64,000 nt of DNA from Diabrotica undecimpunctata. Its lineage: Eukaryota; Arthropoda; Insecta; Coleoptera; Chrysomelidae. The DNA is taken from the NCBI RefSeq assembly GCF_040954645.1, contig NC_092811.1, positions 86,667,199-86,731,198 on the forward strand, in the 5' to 3' direction. Positions 9,947-20,400 of the stretch are shown piece by piece (the first letter of the stretch is position 1; every line of letters starts with the position of its first letter). The position numbers and the translations under genes are program-made. The notes under the pieces are model-generated. The model did no database searches. It saw only the letters and a list, made by a program, of their open reading frames with translations, and was not told the DNA's origin.

Positions 9947-12087
9947 ATGGACGATGACGATAAATTTATGGCTATTGCACTTTTACTCGCGCTAGACAAG
10001 AAGAGGAGAAAACGCCGTTACTGGGTACATCCGCTGAACACTCAGAGATTAACGGATAGTCAGTACTATCTCAAAAGAGCAAAGTTACGAGCACACCCAG
10101 AAGAATTCTTCAAATATTACAGGATGTCAATAAAATCCTTTGATGAACTTCATAACGGCATAAGAGATGAAATATCAAAGCAAAATACTGGCATGAGATT
10201 GTGTTTGGATACAGAATAAAAGTTGACCATAACATTAAGGTATGTATTTATTTATTTTAATAAAATCAAAATATTGTACAGTCAATACACTTTTAATTTA
10301 CTTAAATTTTAAAAATTCTTGAACTGTACTCTTTTGTGAACCTTCAGATTGGAGTAATATAAACTGTGCATCCTCACTATCTTCAGCACTAGTCTCTGGT
10401 ATAGATAACTCAGAATAGTCTTGCCCCGGACTTTGTTGGGTAGTTCATTGGGAAGATTTCATGTTAGTAATTGAGTGGATAATAATAGGTTTTCTAAAGG
10501 TATTCGTACTGGGAATATTTTGCTGCTGGAAGAATGAGTGAAAAGTTGGTGGTGATGGAGATGGACTTTGTAAATGTATACGTGAATTTTTCGGAACATG
10601 TATATTTGGTAAAGATGGATTGAAAGTCTGTGATGAAGATGAACTGTTTCCATCCGTTGGTAATGACCGTGAAGAATTGTCATGATGACGGGAAATCATT
10701 TCCCATGGTGATTGTTTTAACCAAATTTAGCATACCCACTTTAAAATAAATTTTTTGATAAGCATTCATTGTTTTCATATAAGTTCTGAAACTCAGTAGG
10801 TATTTGGTGTCGTCATCTTCGTCAGTATAAGCAGCAATTTGCTCTGTTTTTGTTCTGTTTGTTTCAGTTATTAAATTTGTTGTAACAAATTTAATAACTG
10901 AGTCGGAACATCTTTCTTTCTTTTTTGATTAATCAGTGCTAAAGTTGGCTCTGGCGATACCATATGATTGATAGCTGCCGGTTCAATATTTTGTTCTTCA
11001 TTGGGGGTTTGAATAGGTTCAGAATCTTCATCTTTTAATTGTGAATAGTTTCCTTCAGAAATTCTTTTAGCAAATACGGGTGTTAAAAAATAAAGCAATT
11101 CACTATAAACATATGTTTTGGACTTTTTAGCTGCACTGTCAGTAGGAATATTTTTGGCTTTTTGTACTTCTTTTTGGTAATAGTCTCTCATGTTGGTCCA
11201 CCTTTTCTTCAATTCGGCACCTGAAATGTGTTCAAAATTAAATTATTCGTTTTGTTTTTCAGATTTATGGCAACTGGCTGCAATTTTGAAGAATTAAAAA
11301 CCGATTTTCTAGTAGGAAGCCGCACCGCGTCTGCGATCGTTAAAGAAACTTGTGAAGCTATTTGAAAAGTGTTTCAACGATTAGAAATGAAGCCACCATC
11401 ATCAAAAGAACGTTGGATAGAAATTGCAGAAAATTTTCATAAATATACCAACTTCCCCAACTGCGTAGGTGCAGTTGATGGGAACCATATCCGGTTAATC
11501 TCTCCCTTGCACAGTGGGTCGGCTTTTTATAATTATAAACATTACTACTCTATTGTATTGATGGCAACAGTAGATTCAGACTACCGTTTTATAGCTGTAG
11601 ATGTTGGCGCTTATGGCAAAGACAGTGACAGCAATATTTTTAATAATTGGGTTTTTGGGAAAAAATTAAATTAAAATCACCTTAATTTGCCAGAACTAAA
11701 ACCTCTAAAACCTCGTCAAACAAGTGGAGAATTTTTCATACTAATATGACCATCCCTCCAGATTATGCTGTACTCGTAACGCAGACTGCATGTGTATTGC
11801 ATAATTTTATACGCAGACGGGATGGGTATAATTTCAAAGACACGTTGACGTATTACTTTGAGGATTTGCCATTCAATTCTCGACCACAATCTACAAACCG
11901 AGGCAGAACTATAAGAGATACCTTTGCCGAGTACTTCATGACACAGCCTGGACTGGAGAACTGTCAAAACAATACAGTGAACAATACAATCTACAATAAT
12001 AACTTTAATCCCACATTAATATTCAACAACAATGAAAGGATTATCAAAATAGCTACGTTTTGTTTGTCTTCTTTTTCTTTAAATTAA
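9947..12087 (+). pseudogene. Harbinger transposase, two exons, with stops and an internal deletion
   Basis: Exon 1 (9947-10239) starts MDDDDKFMAIALLLALDKK and contains the RRYWVHPLN signature. An in-frame TAA at 10217-10219 replaces what is probably Glu, then KLTITL runs to donor GTATGT. The intron is 10240-11262 (acceptor TTTTTCAG). Exon 2 begins FMATGCNFEEL, has a TGA where Trp is expected, then VGAVDGNHIRL (first catalytic Asp) and YGKDSDSNIF (second). The region with the third acidic residue is deleted or scrambled near 11670-11740; a shifted frame then gives TACVLHNFIRRRDG, the C-terminal signature. The intron join preserves the frame. Expected to be inactive. Confidence 0.85.
10303..11220 (-). 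pseudogene. MADF-BESS protein of the Harbinger element, second exon
   Basis: After acceptor TTTCAG at 11221-11226 the frame reads AELKKRWTNMRDYYQKE and then VYSELLYFL, the second half of a MADF (Myb/SANT-like) domain. The frame breaks near 10873, where one A appears to be missing, and continues in the next frame with DDDTKYLLSFRTYMKTMN and GMLNLVKTIT, a BESS protein-interaction motif. A Ser/Pro-rich stretch (about 10699-10445) and a tail ending EFLKFK follow. Known: Harbinger MADF/Myb proteins bind the ends and help nuclear import of the transposase. The whole exon lies inside the transposase intron. Confidence 0.78.
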
Positions 12088-12352
12088 ATGAATATAAACG
12101 TTTAATTTGGTATGGACATGTAAGAAGTACAGATCATACAAGGTGGATAGCAAAGATTTCGGATTGGAGCCCAATAGAAAGGAGGAAAAGAGGTAGACCC
12201 CGAAGATCATGGAGGGATGAAGTGGACGAGGCCATGGAAAGACGAGACCTTAGAGATGGAGAATGGCAGAACAGAAAGGACTGGAGACGTTGGCTGAAAG
12301 AAGGAAGGCGGCGACAGCTGTAAAAATCCTTATATAGATAGATAGAGATAAA
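12078..12352 (+). mobile_element. LINE 3' fragment with (GATA)n-like tail
   Basis: The frame reads RLIWYGHVRSTDHTRW, then RRKRGRPRRSWRDEV and a WRRWLKEG ending. This is the conserved C-terminus found after the reverse transcriptase of RTE-like and related insect LINEs (GHV...RGRPRxxW). It ends in atagatagatagagata. The fragment is inserted in the intron of the MADF gene, downstream of the Harbinger transposase C-terminus. Confidence 0.8.
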
Positions 12353-12371
12353 TGAGTATTAAAATACTTAC

Positions 12372-12535
12372 TTGTTTGATTTGTCGGTGCACGTTTCCCA
12401 ATCATTATAAACTTCTTTACATATCTGCTCCCACGCGAGGTCTTTGATGTCTCTGTTATGGTAGTCTGCATGATTAATATCCCATATACAAGGATATTTT
12501 TCCACAGACATTATTAAATGTTGGGCTTCACACAT
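12372..12535 (-). pseudogene. MADF-BESS protein, first exon (MADF N-terminal half)
   Basis: ATG at 12535 starts MCEAQHLIMSVEKYPCIWD, followed by AWEQICKEVYNDWE, the first helices of a MADF domain. A consensus donor GTAAGT begins at 12371. The peptide completes the MADF half found in the exon at 11220. The annotated junction is one nucleotide out of phase, so either an indel occurred or the true donor differs by a base. The intron between the two MADF exons contains the second transposase exon and a LINE scrap. Confidence 0.65.
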
Positions 12536-12825
12536 TTTTTATTAAGACGTCACTTAACTCGTAAGAACACGTCCTTTCGCCACAATGCTAGCGCGGTTCT
12601 GAATATAAAAATCCGTTCGTGTGCGGCAAACGATACGAAATGCATGAGAGAGCTGCATTTGGGATGACGCCATTAGGTTTTTTTTCATTCTGACTACCCG
12701 AACGTACGGAATTAAATCCGAAACGAATGCCGGTTTATTTTCCGTTCGGAAATAGTAAGGACGCGTGCGCCTTGTTGTAGATTTTGTAATAGAATGGAGC
12801 ATTCAGTTTTCCGAATATGAATTAA

Positions 12826-13655
12826 ATTAGAAATTTGCACAAATTTTGAATAAAAATCTAAACTTTATAGTGAAACTTATAGCTATAAAATTCATCGAAT
12901 TTTGTTAAACTTACATCCCTTCGAAACGAAGGTACTTTCGAAAGATCGACATAGGAGAGTGGATGGGATAACTGTTTTAGCTCAATTTTTTTTTTTGAGA
13001 TCGGAACTTTAAATTGAAACATGTAGGAAAAATTTACATTATCTCGGCTTCCATTGCAGCTGGAAGCCTTTTTTAATCTGTATTAGCTCTGTGTTAGCTA
13101 AATATGAATAACTACATAGTTTTCACTGGCCGGTAAATATGTAAAACCTCGGAAAAATTGAGCCCATTTGAAATTCACCGTAAAAACTTACTTTTTTTTT
13201 TAATTTTGGCTGAAATAGTCTTAGGAATTACGTGAAATCTAATTTATAAAATATATACGGCGACAGTTTATTCCAGCCAAATTAAAAAAAAGTAAGTTTT
13301 TACGGTGAATGTCAAATGGACTAAATTTTTTCGAGGTTTCCCATATTTCCCGGCCAGTGGAAACTAGTTATTAATATTTTGACGACCTACCCTAGATTTA
13401 AAAACAGAGGCTACTAGCTACAATGAAAGCCGAGATAATGTAAATTTTTCCTACGTATTTCAATTTGAAGTTCCGATCTCAAAAAAAAACGGAGCAGAAA
13501 CAGTTATCCCCTCCACTTTCCTATGTCGATCTTTCGAAAGTACCTTCGTTTCGAATGGCTGTAAGTTTCGAAAAATTGGATGAATTATATAGCTATAACT
13601 TTCAGTATAAAGTTTAGATTTTCATTCAAAATGTGTGCAAATTTTACTTCTTAAT
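12826..13655. mobile_element. Foldback/palindromic MITE-like element (~830 bp)
   Basis: The left half (12826-13217) and right half (13269-13655) are reverse complements along almost their whole length. Paired blocks include gtactttcgaaagatcgac / gtcgatctttcgaaagtac, tctcggctt / gccgaga, and acggtgaat / attcaccgt. About 50 bp of unpaired centre (13218-13268) separates the arms. No coding frame. This is the form of a foldback or long-TIR MITE at the outer edge of the Harbinger region; no target duplication is obvious. Confidence 0.85.
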
Positions 13656-14533
13656 GTTTATAAACAATGGAGATATGATTAATTAAAAAATAGTCACTAA
13701 CTTTTGTTCCTGTTAGTCATAGAAGGTTTCTTTAAATGTGAGTTTTTATACCAGCTATCTAATGGTTGTACGTACAAGTCTGTAGCTTGAAAAATATAGA
13801 AGTTATTACAATTGTTATAAATTAAAAAACATACCCCTTTTTCAAACGTTTATTTTGTAAATAATTTCGATGAAAACGCAATATGCATTTAACTTCTGAG
13901 ATAGTTTAAGTCTTAAAGAATCCTATGAAATTTGCTAAATGTGTCTAGCATCATTAGTAGAGCAAGTTTAATAGTTTAAATATTAAGACTCAGGGATAAA
14001 TAAATTAAATAACTCTTAAACTATTTGACCGATCTGGGGGAAATTTCGCACAAAGATGACAGTAATCATCTTTATGCGAAGACGGTACTTCCTCGATGTT
14101 CAAATGTATTAATAAAATTTTATTTTGTTAATACAAAAATGAATAAAATTTATAAATTAGTGCAAAAAACTCCTTTTTTTGCAAATATGTCCGTAAATTA
14201 TTTATCAATATTAATTTAAAAAACGGGAGAATAAATGATATAAATATTGTGTATGTAAAATATAAGGGAAAAAACTTATAGACAAAAAATCAAATTGTGA
14301 CCATAAATTATTGTTTAAAAAAAAACGCAAGGTAAAAATACGAGTATTTTTTATGTCCCTATGTCTTAAAAGTTTCAGATATCTGCGAAAAATTTTGCCA
14401 TGAAATCGATGATTTTTGAGTAACCAGACTGGGCTATAGGTATTGGACAAAAGACCGAGCACAACTGTAATGAGATCTTAAAATTTTGTCACTACTGAAA
14501 AGAGGCAAACACCTTAAGATATTTAATACATAC

Positions 14534-14779
14534 TTGTTCTAGCATAGCAGGTCCAATGTGCCATCCTTTGTACTTTAACATTTCTTTTATTCTGTCTGTG
14601 ATATAAAAACAACCATCCTCGTCATAGGTAACGATATCGCCAGTTTTCAACCAACCTTCACTATCGAAAGAATCTGAAGTATCGTGATTGTGATATCCGG
14701 TCATAAGAAATTCTGATTTAACTCTGAGCTCGCCTTCTTCATTCGGTCCGCAATTTTTTCCTGTATAGAGACTAACAAC
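14534..14779 (-). CDS. Acyl-CoA synthetase, middle exon (adenylation motifs and hinge)
   Basis: Seen: 82 codons between an acceptor (six T then CAG) and a donor GTATGT, open and phase 0 at both ends. The peptide begins VVSLYTGKNCGPNEEGELRV and contains GWLKTGD (the family's TGD motif that binds ribose), then DRIKEMLKYKGWHIGPAMLEQ-like hinge sequence, where the family normally has RxKxxIKYKGxQVxPxxLE. The joins to both neighbours reproduce standard family order (AKV-VSLxTGK; LEQ-LxxxHPxV). The flanking sequence is non-coding intron in which ORF prediction reads through, so the longer open frame 14492-14875 overstates the exon. Odd: WHIGPAM replaces the usual FQVxPAE, so the conserved E just before LE is missing. 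This suggests a divergent paralogue. Confidence 0.9.
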
Positions 14780-15009
14780 CTGAAAAAAGGACTTGTTTAA
14801 ATACCCATTGTATTTATTATTAAATATGTACCCAAAAGGATTGATTAAATTATTATCAAGTGTCTGAAAATACATATATAAGCCATTTTAATATTTTATG
14901 TCAAAAAATACAATTCCGACTAATATACATTTGGACAATTAAATTTTTTTTGTTTAAAAAATAATAATTTTCATACGTTTGATCTGAATATAAAAACCTG
15001 GCACATATG

Positions 15010-15768
15010 TTAGCATACAGGAGTATTTTCTCGATTTATTGCTATTATCCATTCGATACTGCATTCTCCTATCGTATCCAGAGCCGTTTGTAAATTTACT
15101 ACAGCCATATCCGGTTCCTGTCTGCATAAAGGCTGATTCGTGTTTCGAGTGTTTTTAAAACATCTGCTCTATATATGATAGATTCCGTATTTAGATAGAA
15201 CTGGTTCTATGTGGACCCTGAATCTCTGGTCCCTTAAATAAGAGATAACTTTTGTCATGGTATGGCTGTATTCATAATCTCTAATTTTGTATGTCAGTCC
15301 CTCGTGCACACTTTGTTGCAGGCATTGTTTACATCCAGGGGCTATTCCTGTATATTGCTTGTCGTTGAATCCAGCTGCTGTGTATTCTGTAGGTCTGAGT
15401 ACTTGTAGTTCACTGAAATGATAATCTACGAATACGAATTGTACTTCTGGGATTAACCCTAGCCTGTCTGTCTCTGATTGGAGTCTGTTTTGGATGACTC
15501 ACTCTACTATCTTACTGACTAAGCTAATCGGCGAGTTATTTTGTGGAAATATGTGGTTCTTTCCTGGCTTTTATATCATAATTACATGTCGTGCTTCCTT
15601 CTATCTGTTTGGGAAGAGCCTGTATTTTAGTATTGTATGTGTTAGGTTTGTCAGATATACAAGTTGCTTCCGAAGAAGGATACTTAGAGCTCTGTTAGTG
15701 CTTTTATCTGAATCAGGTGCTTTCTTTGGTGAACTTTTCTGATCAGTTTACTCAATTCTCTTGGTGAT
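15010..15768 (-). pseudogene. Jockey-type LINE reverse-transcriptase fragment
   Basis: Minus-strand frames with several lesions read DKSTNRALSILLRKQLVYL, then KPGKNHIFPQN (family KPGKDxxxPxxYRPISLL), LSKIVE, and ISLYAD near 15130 (the catalytic ADD region), then WSIEWIIAIN. The order matches palm blocks of a jockey-clade reverse transcriptase. Both ends are missing; the right end abuts the RTE fragment at 15770. Confidence 0.7.
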
Positions 15769-15769
15769 G

Positions 15770-17419
15770 TGGAATGTAAAGTCGAGAATGTCGTGGTGGC
15801 ATATGGTCTTGGCATAAAAAACGAAAGAGTAGAAAGCCTGACCCAATTCTGTCAAGATACGAATATGGTTGAACCGAATACACTTTTTAAATTACACCCA
15901 AGAAGGCTTTATACATGGAAAGCACCTGGTGCTACCCCAGAGATAATCATAAGAATCCAAATTGATTTTATTAACATAAACAAAAGGTTAAGAAATTCTA
16001 TCACCTCAACAAAAACATATCCAGGCGCAGATGTTATCTCAGATCATAGTCTATTGGTTGCAAATATCAACATATAACTCAAAATAGTTCATAAAAAAAT
16101 GAGGTCCAAGATAGATATAAAACTACTAAAAGGAAATGACATCCAGAAAACGGTAAAAAGAAAGATTATTCAGAATTTTATGAAAATAGTTAAAGACACT
16201 ACTAGAGGCATAGAAGAACAGTGGAACGAAGAATATTTGCACAATTTTGCATGAATATCTAAAATCAAAAAGAGAAAAGAAGCAAGAATGGATGATAGAT
16301 AAAATATTTCAGATGATGGAGGAGCGAAGAAAATTAAAAGGTAGAAAAGACAACGAATACAAAAAGTTACATAAGACTATACTAAAGGAGATAAAAGAAA
16401 CAAAAGAAGCATGGCTGACGGAGAAATGTACGGAAATTGAAACACTACAATGCAAACATGACGATTTCTATATGCACAAAACGATTAAAGAGGTACAGAA
16501 CACCAGAAAACAACGCCGTACAGGCATAGTTGTAAACATTAAAGGCCAGATTTTGACTACCATTGAAAATAAATTACGAAAATGGAAAGAATATATGCAA
16601 GAATTATTCGAAGATATAGCACGAAGTGCGACTGACATAAACAATCCCTACTACCCAGAAATAACAAACGAAGAAGTAACTATGGCCATTAAGCGGATTA
16701 AAGATGGGAAATCACTAGGCCTGATGAGGTACATGGCGAAATTTTAAAGCTATTAGAGGCACACCAAATCACAGCTCTTACGAAGCTATTCAACAACATC
16801 TACGAAACTGGTTACTTTCCAAAAGACTGGCTTTTATTAATATTTATTCCACTTCCTAAAAAAGCCAACGCTATAAAATGTAAAAAACATAGATTAATTA
16901 GTTTGATGAGCCATGTAGTTAAAGTACTCCTTACTATCATTCACTCGCGCATATACACCAAATTAGAAAAACACCTGAGAGAAGTTCAATTTGGATTCAG
17001 AGCAGACACGGAACGAGGAAAGCACTTTTTAGTTTACAAGTTCTAATACAGAGAGCCAGGGATATCAACTGCGATGTGTATGTATGTTTCATTTATTTCG
17101 AGAAGGCATTTTTTAAAGTCCCACATGGGAAACTAATCAATATCCTAAAAACATCATGACTCGAGGGTAAGGATATAAAACTGATCTTAAACTTCTCCAA
17201 CAGTCTCTTCCAACATTTTCTTTTCTCAAATATCTCCAAGAAAAAGCAACAGTACGATTAGAAAATTAACTGTCCGAGATCTTCACAGTTGTAAAAGGAG
17301 TAAGACAGGGTTGCATATTATCACTGGCATTATTCAACATCTACCCTGAAAACATCTTTAGAGAGCCCTTGAATGAATCAGAAGATAGGATTGCTGTAAA
17401 TAACACAACTTATAAACAA
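15770..17419 (+). pseudogene. RTE-like LINE 'A', part 1: endonuclease end, linker, RT fingers and palm
   Basis: 15769-16077 reads GLGIKNERVESLTQFCQ, RRLYTWKAPG, QIDFI and PGADVISDHSLL, the C-terminal half of an APE-type endonuclease of insect RTE-like LINEs (SDH catalytic His). 16247-16747 is the charged linker ending in the RT start (KRIKDGKS). Further frames give LFNNIYETGYFPKDW, RLISLMSHVVKVLL and VQFGFRADT, RT blocks 1-3, with numerous stops. The reading resumes beyond the Helitron at 22862 with a YTDD block. The element is 5'-truncated. Confidence 0.8.
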
Positions 17420-20400
17420 CTAGCTGACCCGGCCACGCGTTGCTGTGCCTAAAGTTTTTGTTATATTACATTATAGTAAACAATCTAAGAGGAACAATAA
17501 GAGAACATCAGTCACGGAGTCCACTATGCTTTTTCACACAGATGGTATTTGTAAAAAAATATGGTGATCTCCTTATTTGACTTTCTACTACTATAACCCT
17601 TTAGTACAATGAAATTATTTACGAACAAAGACGAAAATGTTGATGTTGGTATACAAATTCACTGGATTGAGATTTGAAGGGGAAGTACGTTGAACACAAT
17701 TAATTAAAATGTTCTTACACTTGATATTAAGCAGAAATCAATAGGTACAAAATAAAAATTTATCAGATTTATTAGTTCCATTTAATTTTATAACAAATAT
17801 AAGTATATTCCAGTATAATACAGTAAATAACATGTGACGCTTAAACTCATGAATGAATGAATTTTTTGAATTATAAATACTTTCAATTTCAATTTAATTT
17901 AACACCAATCGGTGCACAATGTTTTTGGTTAACCTGTCTTTAGCTAACACAAATAGATTCGACGGTTTCCCAACACGTGAACACGCAACATATAGTTGCC
18001 CATGAGAAAAACATGGATTTTCCAAATCTAAACCACAAATGGACATTGTTTGACCTTGAGATTTATTTATAGACATGGCGAAAGCTAAACGAATTGGAAA
18101 CTGTAGCCTTTTGAAGGATATGGTAGAATCTGATGGTATCATCGGAATACGTGGCAGCAGGACCACTTTTCCTTTAAACTTCCCAGCCAAAATGGTTGCT
18201 TCAAGAATGTTTCCGGTGATCTTTTTGATGACCAAACGCGTACCGTTACATAATTGAGGTGGATTCAAATTACGGAGGAGAATAATAGGGGAACCAATCT
18301 TTAATCGAAGATTATGTGGTGGCATTCCAGGGATATCTAATGAATTTAAAAATTCAATCGGAAAATTTACACTTTTATTTTCATCAACAACAGTATCGAT
18401 TGATTTAAAAAACATCAGATCACCTGGTAACAACTGTTGTATCTGGAAGTTAATTTCGTCAACATCAACGTTTTTGGCTGCCAAAATCGCCCGTTGACTA
18501 AGCCATTCATGATTCAAATAATTATTCTGTATATCCGGGAAAATACTCTGAATCAATTCATTTTTATCCTGAACAACAGTGCAAAAATTGTCTGGTAGTT
18601 TAATGCATTGCGTATTTGGTTGCAGTTCTATTTTACCGTTCCCAATATCTAGTAGTTATTCGGAAAATATTTGTGCTGATGGATCATTTTGCAATTGTAC
18701 TCGCATATTTATGGTCAATCAAAGTGTTTCAACACTTCGCCATAAGAATGATTGTTTCAAACATGCATTAATCTCATCCGCGAAAGTAGAGCGAGGTATA
18801 ACCGGTAAGGTCTGCCGGAAGTCACCAGACAAAAGTAAGATAGCACCACCAAAAAGTTTATTATTGCTGTTTAAATCTTGCATAGTTCTGTTTAATGCTT
18901 CAAGTGAATATTTGTGTGCCATTGTGCACTCATCCCAAATTATTATAGAACTCTTCCGCAACACTGCAGCTATTCCATTATTCTTTTTGATGTTACACAT
19001 TGACATTGATGTTACACATCTCACAAAGTTTGTGCTTGCGAGGGATAACATGTCGTCAAAATAATTGCAAACAACTGACGAATGTTATTCGGTGTTGATG
19101 TCAACGCAGCATCAGCAAGCGTTAAGTCCCAATGGTTATCGTCTTCTAGCAATTGCAGTTCACGACATGCATCCTGGTATGTATTGAATACTCGACCATT
19201 AACTGTTCGTAAAAATTCAAAAGACGTTGGTCCGGAAACATTCACCAATAACAAACGTAAATAGAAGCACTTACGTTGCTTTGGATGTACCGTGTAAAGT
19301 CTCTCCAATGTCTTAGCTTTGAATATGCCTGTAATGGAAGGATGTGGTTTTCCTTGTTTCCGTGGCTCCCATTTTTTACTGGATTTGTTCCATGTGAAAT
19401 AACGTGGAACATCAGCAAACACCAATGTCTTCGCGAATTGGCCAAAAACATCAGGTTTTTGACACAATGTAAAAAATTCAGTTAGAGTCGTTTTCGGAGC
19501 TTCGAACGCTCTTTGGAGAACATTTTCTTCAGTGAAGTATACACGTTGACCGTTTTCAAGATGTATTGCCAGATGTTGGACAGCAGGATCTGTTTCGTGG
19601 ATGGGAAAGCTGAGAATATGCCAAATAGCTTATTGCTGCTAATGTATCTGCCCATTTGGTATCGTGCTATTTCGTCATTTTTATTTATGTTTTGTACTTC
19701 AAATATGGCCAAATCACTGCCTTTGTTTACATATTTACAAATATACTTAATTGATTTAACAGAACTGCAAAGTTCAACATTGATATGAGCTTTGTAAGTT
19801 TTTGAAAGTAGTGGTGAGTATGGTACCACCCACTGATTATCAAACTCAACTTGATTTGGAAAGTTCGGCAGTCGCATTGTAAATGTGTGGCCACCATTCT
19901 CAGTACTTCTGCGGCGATACATTGGATAACCATCAATATCCGTGATCGTGTCATTCGTATGCGGCTTTGGGAAGTTTTTTTTACATTTTCCATTTTCCAT
20001 GCACGGTGACGTCATGTTGAAAGCACCGCATGGCCCATGGATCATGTGTTTGGTGACAATATCAAATAATTCTTGATCAAATAATGGGTCTGGAATTTCG
20101 GCTGAAATTATTTGATCGATTTCTTCAGGACGGATTCTATCTTTAAGCCAAACCAAAATGTGGGCATGAGGCAAACCTCGCTTTTGCCACTCTATCGTAT
20201 ACAGCCAACAACGTGTGATACCAAAAATTGAATATTTAACAATAAAATCAATTAAGGATTTCAATTTTTGTTTAAACACACGTGCAGTTAAATCATGACG
20301 ATGAATGGCTTGTTGTCCTGGCAATAGTAAAGTTTGTATCTCTTCCCAATTCGGATAACATGTGAATGTAATAAATAAATCCGGTCGGTCGTAATGACGT

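Larger units (their letters stand above)
9906..12830. mobile_element. PIF/Harbinger element carrying transposase and MADF-BESS genes (ends not resolved)
   Basis: It encodes a Harbinger nuclease on the plus strand and a MADF-BESS DNA-binding partner on the minus strand, the two-protein set typical of PIF/Harbinger elements. The pogo insertion at 7105-9903 splits off the left end, which should lie near 6985-7100. I see only a weak inverted match (aattcatatccggaa near 7042 against its counterpart near 12815) and cannot fix the terminal repeats or the 3 bp duplication. Confidence 0.7.
216..14533 (-). other. Intron of the acyl-CoA synthetase (14.3 kb), filled with nested transposons
   Basis: Bounded by the donor GTATGT at 14528-14533 and the acceptor TAG at 216-218, both read on the minus strand. 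It contains Penelope, CR1-like, piggyBac, pogo, Harbinger and palindromic elements listed separately. Positions 216-1537 and 13656-14533 are AT-rich and show no supportable gene. The second intron (14780-25818) holds the jockey, RTE, Helitron and solo-LTR insertions. Confidence 0.8.
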
